Below, one piece after another: positions 14,618-22,898 of a stretch of DNA of 30,978 nt. A model generated the notes under the pieces. It made no database searches. It saw nothing but the letters and a program-made list of their open reading frames with translations, and was not told where the DNA came from. Location: the NCBI GenBank assembly GCA_902497035.1, contig CABVDL010000022.1, positions 1-30,978 of the forward strand, read 5' to 3'. The stretch's first letter is position 1. The number at the start of each line of letters is the position of its first letter. Position numbers and translations under genes: made by a program. This DNA comes from an uncultured Prevotella sp. GTDB lineage: Bacteria; Bacteroidota; Bacteroidia; Bacteroidales; Bacteroidaceae.

Positions 14618-15799
14618 CTATTTCTTCATATACGGATCGGTGCCTAGCACGGTCTTGGCGAGGCGCTTGGCCTTGTCACGCAGGGCATTGATGTCGCTGC
14701 CCACCTTGTCGTAGCACAGCACGACGCCCATGCGGCGGCCCTTATGAGCTATGGGCTTGCCGAAGATGCGCACGCGGGCATGGTCCTCGGCACAGGCCTC
14801 CTGCAGGTTGTAGTCGAGCGGCTTGTCGCTCTCAACGGGCGACAGCACAACCGCCGAAGCACCATACTGCTCAAGATGGATGGCGGGGATGGGCAGACCC
14901 GTCACGGCACGGAAATGCAGCTCAAACTCGCTCAGGTTGGTGCAGTGGCTCAACGTCACCATTCCCGTGTCGTGCGGACGCGGACTGAGCTCGGAGAAAA
15001 TGACCTCGCCCTGCCGGGTGAGGAAGAACTCCACGCCCCATATGCCATAGCCTGTCAGGGCGCGTGTCACCTCGTCGGCCATATGCTGCGCCTGCTTCAG
15101 CGCCTCGTCAGAGATGTGGTAGGGCATCCAGCTCTCACGATAGTCGCCGCCTTTCTGCACATGGCCGATGGGCGGGCAGAACAGGGTAGGACCGTTCTTC
15201 TGCGTGACGGTGAGCAGCGTGAACTCACTCTCAAAGTCGATGAACTCCTCAATAATGACCTCTTTCACGTCGCCGCGTCCCTCCTCCATCGCGTCACGGA
15301 AGGCTTCTTTCAGCTCGTCATCGTTGTGGACGTAGCTCTGGCCATGGCCGCTCGACGACATCAGCGGCTTGACGACACAAGGGAAGCCGATGGTGTCGGC
15401 GGCACGCTTGAACTCGTCAAACGTTTTGGCATAGAAGTACTTGGCCGTGCGCAGGCCCAGCTCCCTGGCCGCCAGGTCACGGATGGCCCGCCGGTTCATG
15501 GTGTAGTTGACGGCCCGTGCCGAAGGGGCCACCTGAATGCCCTGCTTTTCAAAGTCGAACAGCCGCTCAGTGCGGATGGCCTCAATCTCAGGCACGATGA
15601 GGTCGGGCTTGTGTTTCTCGACAACCGCAGTGAGAGCGTCACCGTCAAGCATGGAGAACACCTCACACTCGTCGGCCACCTGCATGGCAGGCGCGCCGGC
15701 ATATTTGTCGCATGCGATGACATACTGGCCGGCCCTCTTGGCGGCAATCGTAAACTCCTTGCCCAGTTCTCCTGAGCCTAAAAGCAAAATTTTTTTCAT
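14618..15799 (-). CDS. purT: Formate-dependent phosphoribosylglycinamide formyltransferase (GAR transformylase 2)
   Basis: The 393-residue ATP-grasp enzyme makes formyl-GAR from GAR, formate and ATP, the third step of purine synthesis without folate. The N-terminal preATP-grasp domain begins MKKILLLGSGELGKEFTIAAKR, with IVPEIEAIRTERL near 70. The ATP-grasp part has FPCVVKPLMSSSGHGQSYV (glycine-rich loop), IIEEFIDFESEFTLL and the metal site GVEFFLTRQGEVIFSELSPRPHDTGMVTL. The C-terminal barrel ends KTVLGTDPYMKK. Length matches E. coli PurT (392 residues). It is the last gene of a tightly packed minus-strand run and lies 30 bp behind the small HTH gene. Confidence 0.96.
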   Translation of the reverse strand: MKKILLLGSGELGKEFTIAAKRAGQYVIACDKYAGAPAMQVADECEVFSMLDGDALTAVVEKHKPDLIVPEIEAIRTERLFDFEKQGIQVAPSARAVNYTMNRRAIRDLAARELGLRTAKYFYAKTFDEFKRAADTIGFPCVVKPLMSSSGHGQSYVHNDDELKEAFRDAMEEGRGDVKEVIIEEFIDFESEFTLLTVTQKNGPTLFCPPIGHVQKGGDYRESWMPYHISDEALKQAQHMADEVTRALTGYGIWGVEFFLTRQGEVIFSELSPRPHDTGMVTLSHCTNLSEFELHFRAVTGLPIPAIHLEQYGASAVVLSPVESDKPLDYNLQEACAEDHARVRIFGKPIAHKGRRMGVVLCYDKVGSDINALRDKAKRLAKTVLGTDPYMKK

Positions 15800-15829
15800 T
15801 ATCGTGAATTTAGGTCTGATCTCTAAAGG

Positions 15830-16159
15830 TTATTCCTTTGGAATGATGCGCCGCCGCACCATCGGGGACAATTGTCTGAGCATCATCTGCCATTCCGGCG
15901 TGATGGACAGCCGGCGGAGGTCTTTCATGATGATGTCGAGAATGGCCTCGGGGGTAATACGATATTTGGCAGCCAACTGCGCGGCGCTCATTCTCATACT
16001 GCCGAACAACCCATAGTAAGCGACGATGATATCCTTGTCAACAGGGCCGAGCATCGTTAGCAGCACGTCGAGATTGGCCTTGTCGGCCTGACTGACGAGA
16101 AGTGCCGACTGACTGGCCAGTTGCAGGTACTTGTCCAAAGGTTGAGCTATCTTGTCCAT
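15830..16159 (-). CDS. Small sigma-70 region-4-like HTH protein
   Basis: I do not recognise a named family for this 109-residue protein. Residues about 38-85 (GPVDKDIIVAYYGLFGSMRMSAAQLAAKYRITPEAILDIIMKDLRRL in outline) follow the layout of sigma-70 region 4: a helix ending in YYGLFG, then a helix-turn-helix (SAAQLAAKYRITPEAIL) and a basic helix (MKDLRRL). Region 2 is missing, so it is not a working sigma factor by itself. The C-terminal tail is basic (VRRRIIPKE). It starts 2 bp after the phosphodiesterase stop and ends 30 bp before purT, so it is co-transcribed with both. A DNA-binding regulator or a general HTH protein are the likely options. Confidence 0.75.
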   Translation of the reverse strand: MDKIAQPLDKYLQLASQSALLVSQADKANLDVLLTMLGPVDKDIIVAYYGLFGSMRMSAAQLAAKYRITPEAILDIIMKDLRRLSITPEWQMMLRQLSPMVRRRIIPKE

Positions 16160-16161
16160 AC

Positions 16162-16662
16162 TCAGTTTCGTTTGCCGAGGGTTATTACCTCGCAGTCCTT
16201 AAAGTCGTGGCCATCGATGGTAAGGCGTACGAGCGTGCGCTCTTTCTGCCACCCCGACACCCCGGCAGCCCCGGGGTTGATGTGCAGCAGGCCAAGATGC
16301 TTGTCGGGCATGACCTTTAATATATGAGAGTGTCCCGAGATGAACAGGTCGGGCGGACTGGCGTAAATCATGTTGCGCACTGACGCGTCGTAGCGGCCAG
16401 GATAGCCGCCGATATGCTTCATCAGCACATCGACATCCTCGCATTTGAAGCGCAGCACCTCAGGGTAGCGCGCGTGCATGTCCCAGTCGTCAATGTTGCC
16501 ATAGACCGCACGGAAGACCGGCCCCAGAGCCTCGAAGCGGTCGGCCAGCTCCATGCTTCCGATGTCACCCGCATGCCAAATCTCGTCACACTGTCCGAGA
16601 TATAACTCATATTTGTCATCCCAGAAGCCGTGGGTGTCGCTGATGATGCCTATTTTCTTCAT
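16162..16662 (-). CDS. YfcE/MJ0936-family metallophosphoesterase
   Basis: The 166-residue protein is a single-domain calcineurin-like phosphodiesterase of the YfcE/MJ0936 group. Metal-ligand motifs are present in order: IGIISDTHG (Asp, His), EIWHAGDIGS (Asp of GD), VYGNIDDWD (the GNxD motif), MKHIGGYPGR and the closing SGHSHILKVM with LLHINPGAAG. Family members hydrolyse phosphodiesters such as bis-p-nitrophenyl phosphate; the true substrate is unknown. The ATG at 16662 places the metal motif at the usual distance; the upstream extension is not conserved-looking. It starts 10 bp after the cytidylate-kinase-like gene and is part of the same operon. Confidence 0.93.
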   Translation of the reverse strand: MKKIGIISDTHGFWDDKYELYLGQCDEIWHAGDIGSMELADRFEALGPVFRAVYGNIDDWDMHARYPEVLRFKCEDVDVLMKHIGGYPGRYDASVRNMIYASPPDLFISGHSHILKVMPDKHLGLLHINPGAAGVSGWQKERTLVRLTIDGHDFKDCEVITLGKRN

Positions 16663-16672
16663 ACAACAAACG

Positions 16673-17314
16673 TTATTTACCGTTGCCGGCGCCATCCAGT
16701 CCAAACCGCTTGCGGATGAAGGCGGCGATAAACCTTTCAGTCTCCTCGATGCCCAACAGGCTCGAGTTGATACAGAGGTCGTAGCTCTCGGAGTGTCCCC
16801 AGCGCTTGCCCGTGTAATAGCTGTAATACGACGCGCGGTCGTCCTCGCCCCGGAGAATGTACTTGCGGGCGGCGGCGCGGTTGAGACCGTGGCGCTTGCA
16901 CACCCGCTGGATGCGGTGGTCCATATTGGCCGTGATGAAGACGCTCACCGTGTTCTTGCGGTCGCGCAGCACATAGTCGGCCGTACGGCCGACGAACACA
17001 CAGCTTCCCTCGGCGGCCGCCTTGCGGATGGCATCGCTCTGGAACTGGTAGAGGCTCTCCTGCGAGAAGTTGTTCCTGTAGAAGTTGTTCTCGCCGAAGA
17101 GCGGCAGATGCAGATGGAACAGAGACTTCATAACTCCTTTCTGCTCGTCGTTCTGCTCGAAGAACCGCTCGCTGAATCCGCTCTCCTTGGCGGCAAGGTT
17201 GAGAAGTTCCTTGTCGTAGAGCTTGCAGCCGAAATCCTTGGCAAGCATCTTGGCGATGAGTCCGCCGCCGGATCCTATCTGGCGGCCGATATTGATGATG
17301 ATGGGATTATTCAT
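16673..17314 (-). CDS. Cytidylate kinase-like protein
   Basis: The 213-residue protein belongs to the cytidylate-kinase-like P-loop group. The nucleotide loop is GRQIGSGGGLIAKMLA (residues 10-25), followed by FGCKLYDKELLNLAA, as in this family. Downstream are GSCVFVGRTADYVLRD, an arginine-rich lid (HRIQRVCKRHGLNRAAARKYI) and the end region SYDLCINSSLLGIEE with an Asp/Asn pair typical of these enzymes. Proteins of this type are distinct from the housekeeping Cmk, and their substrate is not settled. Its first 8 bases overlap the end of the MATE gene, so the two are coupled. Confidence 0.88.
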   Translation of the reverse strand: MNNPIIINIGRQIGSGGGLIAKMLAKDFGCKLYDKELLNLAAKESGFSERFFEQNDEQKGVMKSLFHLHLPLFGENNFYRNNFSQESLYQFQSDAIRKAAAEGSCVFVGRTADYVLRDRKNTVSVFITANMDHRIQRVCKRHGLNRAAARKYILRGEDDRASYYSYYTGKRWGHSESYDLCINSSLLGIEETERFIAAFIRKRFGLDGAGNGK

Positions 17315-18680
17315 GGATAGTGGGATTTATCTGTTTTCTTAACCGCCTTTTGTAGTTGAGCATGATGGCGTTGGCAACTAAGGAGGCGATGATGTCGGAG
17401 GCGGGCAGTGAGTACCACACGCCGTTGATGCCCCAGATGTGAGGAAAGACTATGAGGAAAGGCAACAGAAACAGCAACTGCCTTGAGAGGGAAAGGAAAA
17501 TGCTGACTTTCACTTTCCCGATGCACTGGAAGAAATAGGTGATGACCATCTGACTGCCGACAAAGGGGAACACCAGCATGTTGATGCGTATGGCCTTGAC
17601 CGAGAGCTGCAGCAAGGTGGGGTCGGCGGTGAAGAGACGCGCGCACCAGTAGGGAGCCAGCATGGCCAGCAGCCAGCCGGTGGTGGTGATGATGGTGGCG
17701 ATGAGCATGGCCAGCCGCAGGACCTTAAGCAGACGGTCGAACTGAAGACTGCCGTAGTTGTAGCCGGCGATAGGCTGCATGCCTTGGTTCAGACCCATGA
17801 CGAACATGAGGAAAATGGTGGATATGGCGTTGGCAATGCCGTAGGAGCCTACCGACAGGTCGCCGCCGAAGCGGACAAACTGATTGTTCATGAAGATGAC
17901 GATGATGCAGGCGCAGAGGTTCATGAGGAAAGGTGAGATGCCCACACCGATGATGTTGCGCACTAGATTGCCGCGCAGCCGGTAAATGCCGCGCTTGAGG
18001 TGGAGCAGCTCTTTCTTGTTTATCAGTAGCTTGAGCTGGTAGAGTAATGCCAGAGACTGTGAGAGTACCGTGGCTATGGCGGCACCGCGGATGCCCCATC
18101 CCCACCAAAAAATGAACACGGTGTCCAGAAGAATGTTCATTACGACCGTGAAGATGGTAGCGTTCATGGCCTGCCGCGGCTTGCTCGAGGCGCGCAGAAC
18201 GGCATTCATGCCAAAATACATGTGGGTGACGATATTGCCCAGGAGGATGATTTGCATGAAGCTGCGCGCATAGGGAATGGTCTCCTTGCTGGCTCCGAAG
18301 AAATAGAGAATGGGGTCGAGAAAGACTAGGCTGATGATGGAGAAAAGAAAACCAATGAGCAGGTTTAGCGTCACGGTGTTGCCGAGCAAGGCCTCGGCAG
18401 TGGCGTAGTCTTTCTGGCCAAGCTTCACGGATATGGCGGTGGCCGCGCCAACGCCAACGGCGGCTCCAAAAGCTGCGGAAAGGTTCATGAATGGGAAAGT
18501 AATGGCAAGGCCGGAGATGGCCATGGGCCCTACCACCTGGCCGATGAAGGCACGGTCGATGATGTTGTAGAGTGAGGAGGCCACCATCGCGACGATGGCG
18601 GGCAAGGCATACTGCCGCAGCAACTTGCCTACGGGCTTTATGCCTAATGCTAATGTGGCTTGCTTGTTGTCTCTGTCCAT
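17307..18680 (-). CDS. MATE-family efflux transporter
   Basis: The 457-residue membrane protein has twelve predicted helices and two MatE repeats. The N-terminal repeat starts LLRQYALPAIVAMVASSLYNIIDRAFIGQVVGP, the conserved MATE opening, and continues LAITFPFMNLSAAFGAAVGVGAATAIS. The second repeat begins near GVGISPFLMNLCACIIVIFMN and includes QGMQPIAGYNYGS, a strong family motif. Such proteins export cationic drugs or metabolites using a sodium or proton gradient; the substrate is unknown. It heads a five-gene minus-strand run. A -7 box TACTTTTG (18701-18694) lies only 13 bp upstream of the start. Confidence 0.94.
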   Translation of the reverse strand: MDRDNKQATLALGIKPVGKLLRQYALPAIVAMVASSLYNIIDRAFIGQVVGPMAISGLAITFPFMNLSAAFGAAVGVGAATAISVKLGQKDYATAEALLGNTVTLNLLIGFLFSIISLVFLDPILYFFGASKETIPYARSFMQIILLGNIVTHMYFGMNAVLRASSKPRQAMNATIFTVVMNILLDTVFIFWWGWGIRGAAIATVLSQSLALLYQLKLLINKKELLHLKRGIYRLRGNLVRNIIGVGISPFLMNLCACIIVIFMNNQFVRFGGDLSVGSYGIANAISTIFLMFVMGLNQGMQPIAGYNYGSLQFDRLLKVLRLAMLIATIITTTGWLLAMLAPYWCARLFTADPTLLQLSVKAIRINMLVFPFVGSQMVITYFFQCIGKVKVSIFLSLSRQLLFLLPFLIVFPHIWGINGVWYSLPASDIIASLVANAIMLNYKRRLRKQINPTIHE

Positions 18681-18693
18681 ATAAATACTATTG

Positions 18694-18742
18694 CAAAAGT
18701 AAACAATTTATTTGGTATATTGCTTTTTTACCTCTACTTTTG
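18694..18742. promoter_or_regulatory. Divergent promoter pair for the MATE operon and xseAB
   Basis: On the plus strand TTTG (18711-18714), a 20-nt spacer and TACTTTTG (18735-18742) form a full Bacteroidetes promoter for xseA. On the minus strand TACTTTTG lies at 18701-18694; its -33 element is poor. The two -7 boxes form an inverted repeat (TTGCAAAAGTA / TACTTTTGCAA) and point away from each other. Confidence 0.7.
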
Positions 18743-18776
18743 CAAAATAAACTTGAAAAGCTTAAGTAGATTACTG

Positions 18777-20075
18777 ATGCAAAGAAAGGCTTTAACACTA
18801 TATGAACTCAATTCTTTGGTCCGTGATGTTATAGAGACCACGTTCGACTCAATCTACTGGGTAGAGGCAGAGGTGTCAGAGGCCAGAGTGGTGAACGGCC
18901 ATTGCTATATGGAACTGGTTCAGAAAGACCTCATGGGCGCCACACCGGTAGCAAGAGCGTCAGCCAAATGCTGGCGTAACACGTGGGCAAGGCTGAGACC
19001 CAAGTTTGAGCGTGCCACCGGGCAGACGCTTCACGCCGGCCTTAAAGTGATGCTGGCCGTGACGGCCAACTTTCATGAGGCTTACGGATTTTCGTGGATA
19101 GTGCAGGATATAGACCCCACTTACACCATGGGCGACATGGCCCGGAAGCGTCAGGAAATCATCAACAAGCTGAAGGCTGAGGGCGTGTTCGACATGCAGA
19201 AAGAGCTTGATTTGCCAATGTTTGCCCAACACATTGCCGTCATCTCAAGCGAGGGTGCGGCCGGCTATGGCGACTTCTGCCATCAGCTGCTCGACAATGA
19301 GGAGGGCCTTTGGTTCAAGGCGGAGTTGTTTCCGGCAGTCATGCAGGGAGCTGACGTAGAGCCGACGGTCATTGCCGCCCTCAATGCCATCAATGAGCGG
19401 ATTGACGAGTTCGACGCGGTGGTGATTATTCGCGGCGGCGGGGCGACAGCCGACATGAGCGGCTTCGACACGCTGAGACTGGCCGAGAATGTGGCCAACT
19501 TCCCCATTCCCGTGATAACGGGCATAGGCCACGACCGCGATGAGAGCGTGCTGGACATGGTGTCGCACACAAGGGTGAAGACGCCGACGGCCGCCGCCGC
19601 ATTCCTCGTTGACCATCTGGAAAGCGTGTGGCTTCGCGTCAACGACTGCCAGACAAGACTGTCGAATGTGGCCAGGCACAATATAGACTTGGCGAAAGAG
19701 CAGCTTGCCCGGATGGCCGAGCGCATTCTTTCAGCGTTCTCCATGGTTAAAGAGCAGCAGCTGCACAGGCTGAGCCGAATAATGACGGAATTGTCGTTTT
19801 TGGCCAAAGGCAGGATAGACGGCTGCCGTGCCAGGGTGGAAAAGGCGGAGGAGGCACTTCCGCATTTAGCCAAAATAGAGCTCGTGAAATACAGGCTTCA
19901 GCTGGAGGGCATTGAGACCAAGGTGAAGATGCTTGACCCCCAGCTCGTACTTCGTCGGGGATACAGCATCACACGGATTAACGGCAAAGTGGTGAAAGAT
20001 GCCTCCTTGCTTAAAAAGGGAGATGTGATGATCACGCAGCTTGAGAGGGGAACCGTTGAGTCGGAGGTGATTTGA
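18777..20075 (+). CDS. xseA: Exodeoxyribonuclease VII large subunit
   Basis: The 432-residue large subunit of exonuclease VII degrades single-stranded DNA from both ends. An N-terminal OB fold (LTLYELNSLVRDVIETTFDSIYWVEAEVSEA...) is followed by the catalytic core. The core contains IAVISSEGAAGYGDF, DAVVIIRGGGATADMSGFD and VITGIGHDRDESVLDMVSHTRVKTPTAAAAFLVDH, all hallmark XseA motifs. A long coiled-coil region follows, and the closing LVLRRGYSITRINGKVV strand. The frame runs 39 codons further upstream across the promoter, so ATG 18777 is the likely start, about 28 nt after the predicted transcription start. It lies 35 bp before xseB, with which it forms the enzyme. Confidence 0.95.
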   Translation: MQRKALTLYELNSLVRDVIETTFDSIYWVEAEVSEARVVNGHCYMELVQKDLMGATPVARASAKCWRNTWARLRPKFERATGQTLHAGLKVMLAVTANFHEAYGFSWIVQDIDPTYTMGDMARKRQEIINKLKAEGVFDMQKELDLPMFAQHIAVISSEGAAGYGDFCHQLLDNEEGLWFKAELFPAVMQGADVEPTVIAALNAINERIDEFDAVVIIRGGGATADMSGFDTLRLAENVANFPIPVITGIGHDRDESVLDMVSHTRVKTPTAAAAFLVDHLESVWLRVNDCQTRLSNVARHNIDLAKEQLARMAERILSAFSMVKEQQLHRLSRIMTELSFLAKGRIDGCRARVEKAEEALPHLAKIELVKYRLQLEGIETKVKMLDPQLVLRRGYSITRINGKVVKDASLLKKGDVMITQLERGTVESEVI

Positions 20076-20110
20076 CATGGCAATATATAAATGGACTAAT
20101 ATAATAAGGT

Positions 20111-20299
20111 ATGGAAAAGATAAAATATGAGGATGCCGTGAAGCAGTTGGAAACTATTCTGGACCAGTTGGAGTCAGGCAAAATGGATCTTGACGACATG
20201 AGCAGTGAACTGAAAAAGGCGCAGCAGCTAATCAAGATATGCAAAGACCGGCTGACCAAAACAGACGAGGAAATCAAGAAAATATTAGAGAATAAGTAG
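20111..20299 (+). CDS. xseB: Exodeoxyribonuclease VII small subunit
   Basis: The 62-residue protein is almost entirely two amphipathic helices. The family core is clear: YEDAVKQLETILDQLESGKMDLDDMSSELKKAQQLIKIC in outline, where LExGxxxLDxMxxxLxxA is the XseB signature. It coats the coiled coil of XseA. It follows xseA by 35 bp in the same direction, the usual arrangement. Confidence 0.95.
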   Translation: MEKIKYEDAVKQLETILDQLESGKMDLDDMSSELKKAQQLIKICKDRLTKTDEEIKKILENK

Positions 20300-20315
20300 A
20301 AAAGTTGCCAAAACA

Positions 20316-20347
20316 GTTGCAGTTTATCATTATTGTTGCTACTTTTG
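20316..20347 (+). promoter_or_regulatory. Promoter of ilvE
   Basis: GTTG (20316-20319), a 20-nt spacer and TACTTTTG (20340-20347) match the Bacteroidetes consensus. The start codon of ilvE is 38 nt beyond the -7 box, so the leader would be about 30 nt. Confidence 0.7.
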
Positions 20348-20385
20348 CATCGATTTTATGAATATAGGATTTAATAACATACACT

Positions 20386-21402
20386 ATGAAAGATTTAGAT
20401 TGGGAGAATTTGACCTTCGGTTATCGCAGGACTGACTACAATGTCAGATGTTACTATCGTGACGGCAAATGGGGTGAAATTGAGGTATGTTCTGATGAAT
20501 ACATCAACATGCACATGGCAGCCACCTGCCTGCACTATGGACAGGAGGCATTCGAGGGGCTGAAGGCCTACCGCTGTCCCGACGGCAAGGTGCGCATCTT
20601 CCGCGTCAAGGATAACGCCGAGCGCCTGCAAAGCACCTGCGACGGCATTGTCATGCCGAAAGTACCGACAGAGATGTTTGTGGAAATGGTGAAGAAGGTG
20701 GTGCGACTCAACCAGGAGTGGATACCGACCTACGAGAGTGGCGCCACGCTCTATATCCGTCCGCTGCTCATCGGCATCAGCCCGCAGGTGGGTGTCCATC
20801 CGTCCAAAGACTACCTCTTCCTGATCTTTGTCACGCCTGTCGGCCCGTACTTCAAGGGGGGCTTCGCCTGCAACAAGTACGCCATCGTGCGCCAGTGGGA
20901 CCGCTCGGCACCGTTGGGTACCGGCATCTATAAGGTGGGCGGCAACTACGCGGCTTCTCTGCGCGCCCACACCTTTGCGGCAAGCAAGGGATACGGCTCA
21001 GAGTTTTATCTCGACGCCAAGGAAAAGAAATATGTGGATGAGTGTGGTGCGGCCAACTTCTTCGGCATCAAGAACAATACTTACGTGACGCCGAAAAGTA
21101 CGAGCATCCTGCCGTCCATCACCAACAAGAGCCTGATGCAACTGGCTGAGGACCTTGGGTTGAAGGTGGAACGCCGCCCCGTTCCCGAGGAAGAGCTGCC
21201 CACCTTTGAGGAGGCCGGAGCATGCGGAACGGCAGCCGTCATCTCACCCATCAGCGAGCTCGACGACCTCGACACGGGAAAGAAATACAGCTTCGGTGAC
21301 AAGCCGGGCCCATGGTCCACAAAGCTTTACAACACGCTGCGTGGCATACAGTATGGTACCATCGAGGACAAGCATGGATGGACCACCGTCGTGATAGAGT
21401 AA
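20386..21402 (+). CDS. ilvE: Branched-chain amino acid aminotransferase
   Basis: The 338-residue class IV PLP aminotransferase interconverts branched-chain amino acids and their 2-oxo acids with glutamate. Features include LHYGQEAFEGLKAYR (49-63), TLYIRPLLIG (121-130), the Schiff-base Lys183 in GIYKVGGNYAASL, the class IV signature YVDECGAANFFGI and the loop EAGACGTAAVISPI. Its length is usual for the long BCAT-II form. It has its own promoter and a strong hairpin behind it, so it is probably a single-gene transcript between xseB and the convergent clostripain gene. Confidence 0.96.
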   Translation: MKDLDWENLTFGYRRTDYNVRCYYRDGKWGEIEVCSDEYINMHMAATCLHYGQEAFEGLKAYRCPDGKVRIFRVKDNAERLQSTCDGIVMPKVPTEMFVEMVKKVVRLNQEWIPTYESGATLYIRPLLIGISPQVGVHPSKDYLFLIFVTPVGPYFKGGFACNKYAIVRQWDRSAPLGTGIYKVGGNYAASLRAHTFAASKGYGSEFYLDAKEKKYVDECGAANFFGIKNNTYVTPKSTSILPSITNKSLMQLAEDLGLKVERRPVPEEELPTFEEAGACGTAAVISPISELDDLDTGKKYSFGDKPGPWSTKLYNTLRGIQYGTIEDKHGWTTVVIE

Positions 21403-21435
21403 AACTGAGACTTTCAGGTTACCGAATTATGACAG

Positions 21436-21477
21436 AGGGCCTGTGGAAAATCGTCCGTACGATTCTTCACAGGCCCT
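21436..21477. terminator. Bidirectional terminator-like hairpin after ilvE
   Basis: AGGGCCTGTG (21436-21445) pairs with CACAGGCCCT (21468-21477), a perfect 10-bp stem. A second stem AATCGT/ACGATT with a CCGT loop sits inside it. It lies 34 bp after the ilvE stop, between convergent genes. Only short T-runs flank it. Confidence 0.6.
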
Positions 21478-21507
21478 TATAGGGTGGCTAACTTACTGCA
21501 AAGTGTA

Positions 21508-21530
21508 GTGGCCGGCCTAGTGCCGGCCAC
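21508..21530. repeat. Perfect 9-bp-stem palindrome (GTGGCCGGC)
   Basis: GTGGCCGGC and GCCGGCCAC pair around CTAGT. It is preceded by AAGTGTA and has no T-run. It may be a second kind of repeated palindrome or part of a convergent terminator; only one copy is in the window. Confidence 0.55.
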
Positions 21531-21625
21531 CAGCCTCTTGGTAAGGCAGTTCCGCTCCGCATCAGCGTGAGTGCAGTACAGGCTCTTCCGCAAATCCCGT
21601 AGGGCTTATGTATGCCCGGACTTCA

Positions 21626-22879
21626 CTACCTTTTTGCGTGCGTGGCTTTCCACCATGCCGTCTTTTCCTTTCCCTTAACGGCAACGCTGTTCTGGCTGGG
21701 GTCCGAAATGGTGATGCCGGAATAATGTTTGGGTGTAAAGGTCAATGGGTTTTCATTTACATAAATCCAGGAATATATTTTTTCCGTGTGAACGGTAGCC
21801 TTGACGGCACTGCTGAGGGCTGCGTTGAAGTCGTTGAGCATGTCCTTGTTCTTGCAGAGACGGGCCACATAGTCGCCAAGGTCAAAGAATATAGGCGTGT
21901 GAAATCCGTCGAGCACCTGAATACTGTCCATCTGAGTGCTGTCAAAGGTGTAACGCTCGTTGATGGCCCTCATGCGGACTGCCACTTCCTCCACCTTGCG
22001 GCAGTCGATGACGGAAAGGCCTCCATAGGGATAGTCGTAGCCGGAATAGAACGTCAGGAAGCTTTCGGCCGCCTGTTGGTAATTAGGAGTTGATGAGGCC
22101 AGACTGCTCCACATGGTGCGGTAGGGCATGCCGATGTTCATCACCTCTGACGTGGAGCCGATGAGGAAATTGGTGACATCTTTCAACTCGTATGCAGTCT
22201 CGATATTGGCCATGTAGCAGTCGTCAAACAGTACGAACTGCATCTTCATTCCCGCACCTCGTATGCCCTCGGCAAGCGTCGGAATGTCGGTGGCTAAGCT
22301 CTTATCGCTTACACTGCCGTAAAACCTTGTCATCGGGAAGTCGGGCAGAGGCTCTTCAGCCTTACTCTGACGGCCGTTGAGGCCTTGCTTGGCATTGTTG
22401 GGATAATTCAACCAGTCGTCCTTGTAGGTCCAGCCGCTTCCGTGGCCTCCGATGATCATGGCATAGTTGAGCGCGGGCGCCTGGGTCTGCACGTCATTTA
22501 GGATGGCCGTGATGCCGTCGGCCGTGGTATAGGGCGCGCCGGTGTAAGACTTCAGCTGCTTATGGGCGACCTTGCCGCTGGCATAGACAATCTCATACAG
22601 ATTTGACTCGTTGGCTGACTCGCTGAGGAAGACCAGCACGCGGCCATTGGTGCCTTTGGCGCTGGTGATGGCGCTCTCAATGCTGTCAAGATTTTCCTTG
22701 AAAGCACTGTAGAGGCCTGTTCCGGAACCCGAGGCAGTACCCGTCCAGGGCATGAAGACGAGCATCGTCTGCTTATTATAATCATCCACCTCCACCGACT
22801 CGCCGCTGCACGAGCAGATGGCAAGAAAACCGGCCAACAACAAAAGCAAATTGAGAATGCTGCGTCTCATCGTCATCAT
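21626..22879 (-). CDS. Clostripain-family (C11) cysteine peptidase lipoprotein
   Basis: The 417-residue protein has a lipoprotein signal peptide (lipobox ending at Cys24) and a caspase-like C11 peptidase fold. The catalytic histidine is His146 in MIIGGHGSGW, and the catalytic cysteine is Cys221 in FVLFDDCYMANIETAYEL, the strand-end positions expected for clan CD. The following STSEVMNIGMPYRTM region is typical of bacterial clostripain-like proteins. These peptidases usually cut after Arg or Lys. It starts 19 bp after valS and is probably co-transcribed with it. The lipid anchor implies an outer-membrane or surface location. Its natural substrates are unknown. Confidence 0.9.
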   Translation of the reverse strand: MMTMRRSILNLLLLLAGFLAICSCSGESVEVDDYNKQTMLVFMPWTGTASGSGTGLYSAFKENLDSIESAITSAKGTNGRVLVFLSESANESNLYEIVYASGKVAHKQLKSYTGAPYTTADGITAILNDVQTQAPALNYAMIIGGHGSGWTYKDDWLNYPNNAKQGLNGRQSKAEEPLPDFPMTRFYGSVSDKSLATDIPTLAEGIRGAGMKMQFVLFDDCYMANIETAYELKDVTNFLIGSTSEVMNIGMPYRTMWSSLASSTPNYQQAAESFLTFYSGYDYPYGGLSVIDCRKVEEVAVRMRAINERYTFDSTQMDSIQVLDGFHTPIFFDLGDYVARLCKNKDMLNDFNAALSSAVKATVHTEKIYSWIYVNENPLTFTPKHYSGITISDPSQNSVAVKGKEKTAWWKATHAKR

Positions 22880-22898
22880 ACGCTTTAATCAATGAGGG

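Noticed and set aside
14744..15775. 343-codon plus-strand open frame opposite purT
   Set aside because: It is antisense to a full-length, well-conserved PurT; its composition is that of a shadow frame.
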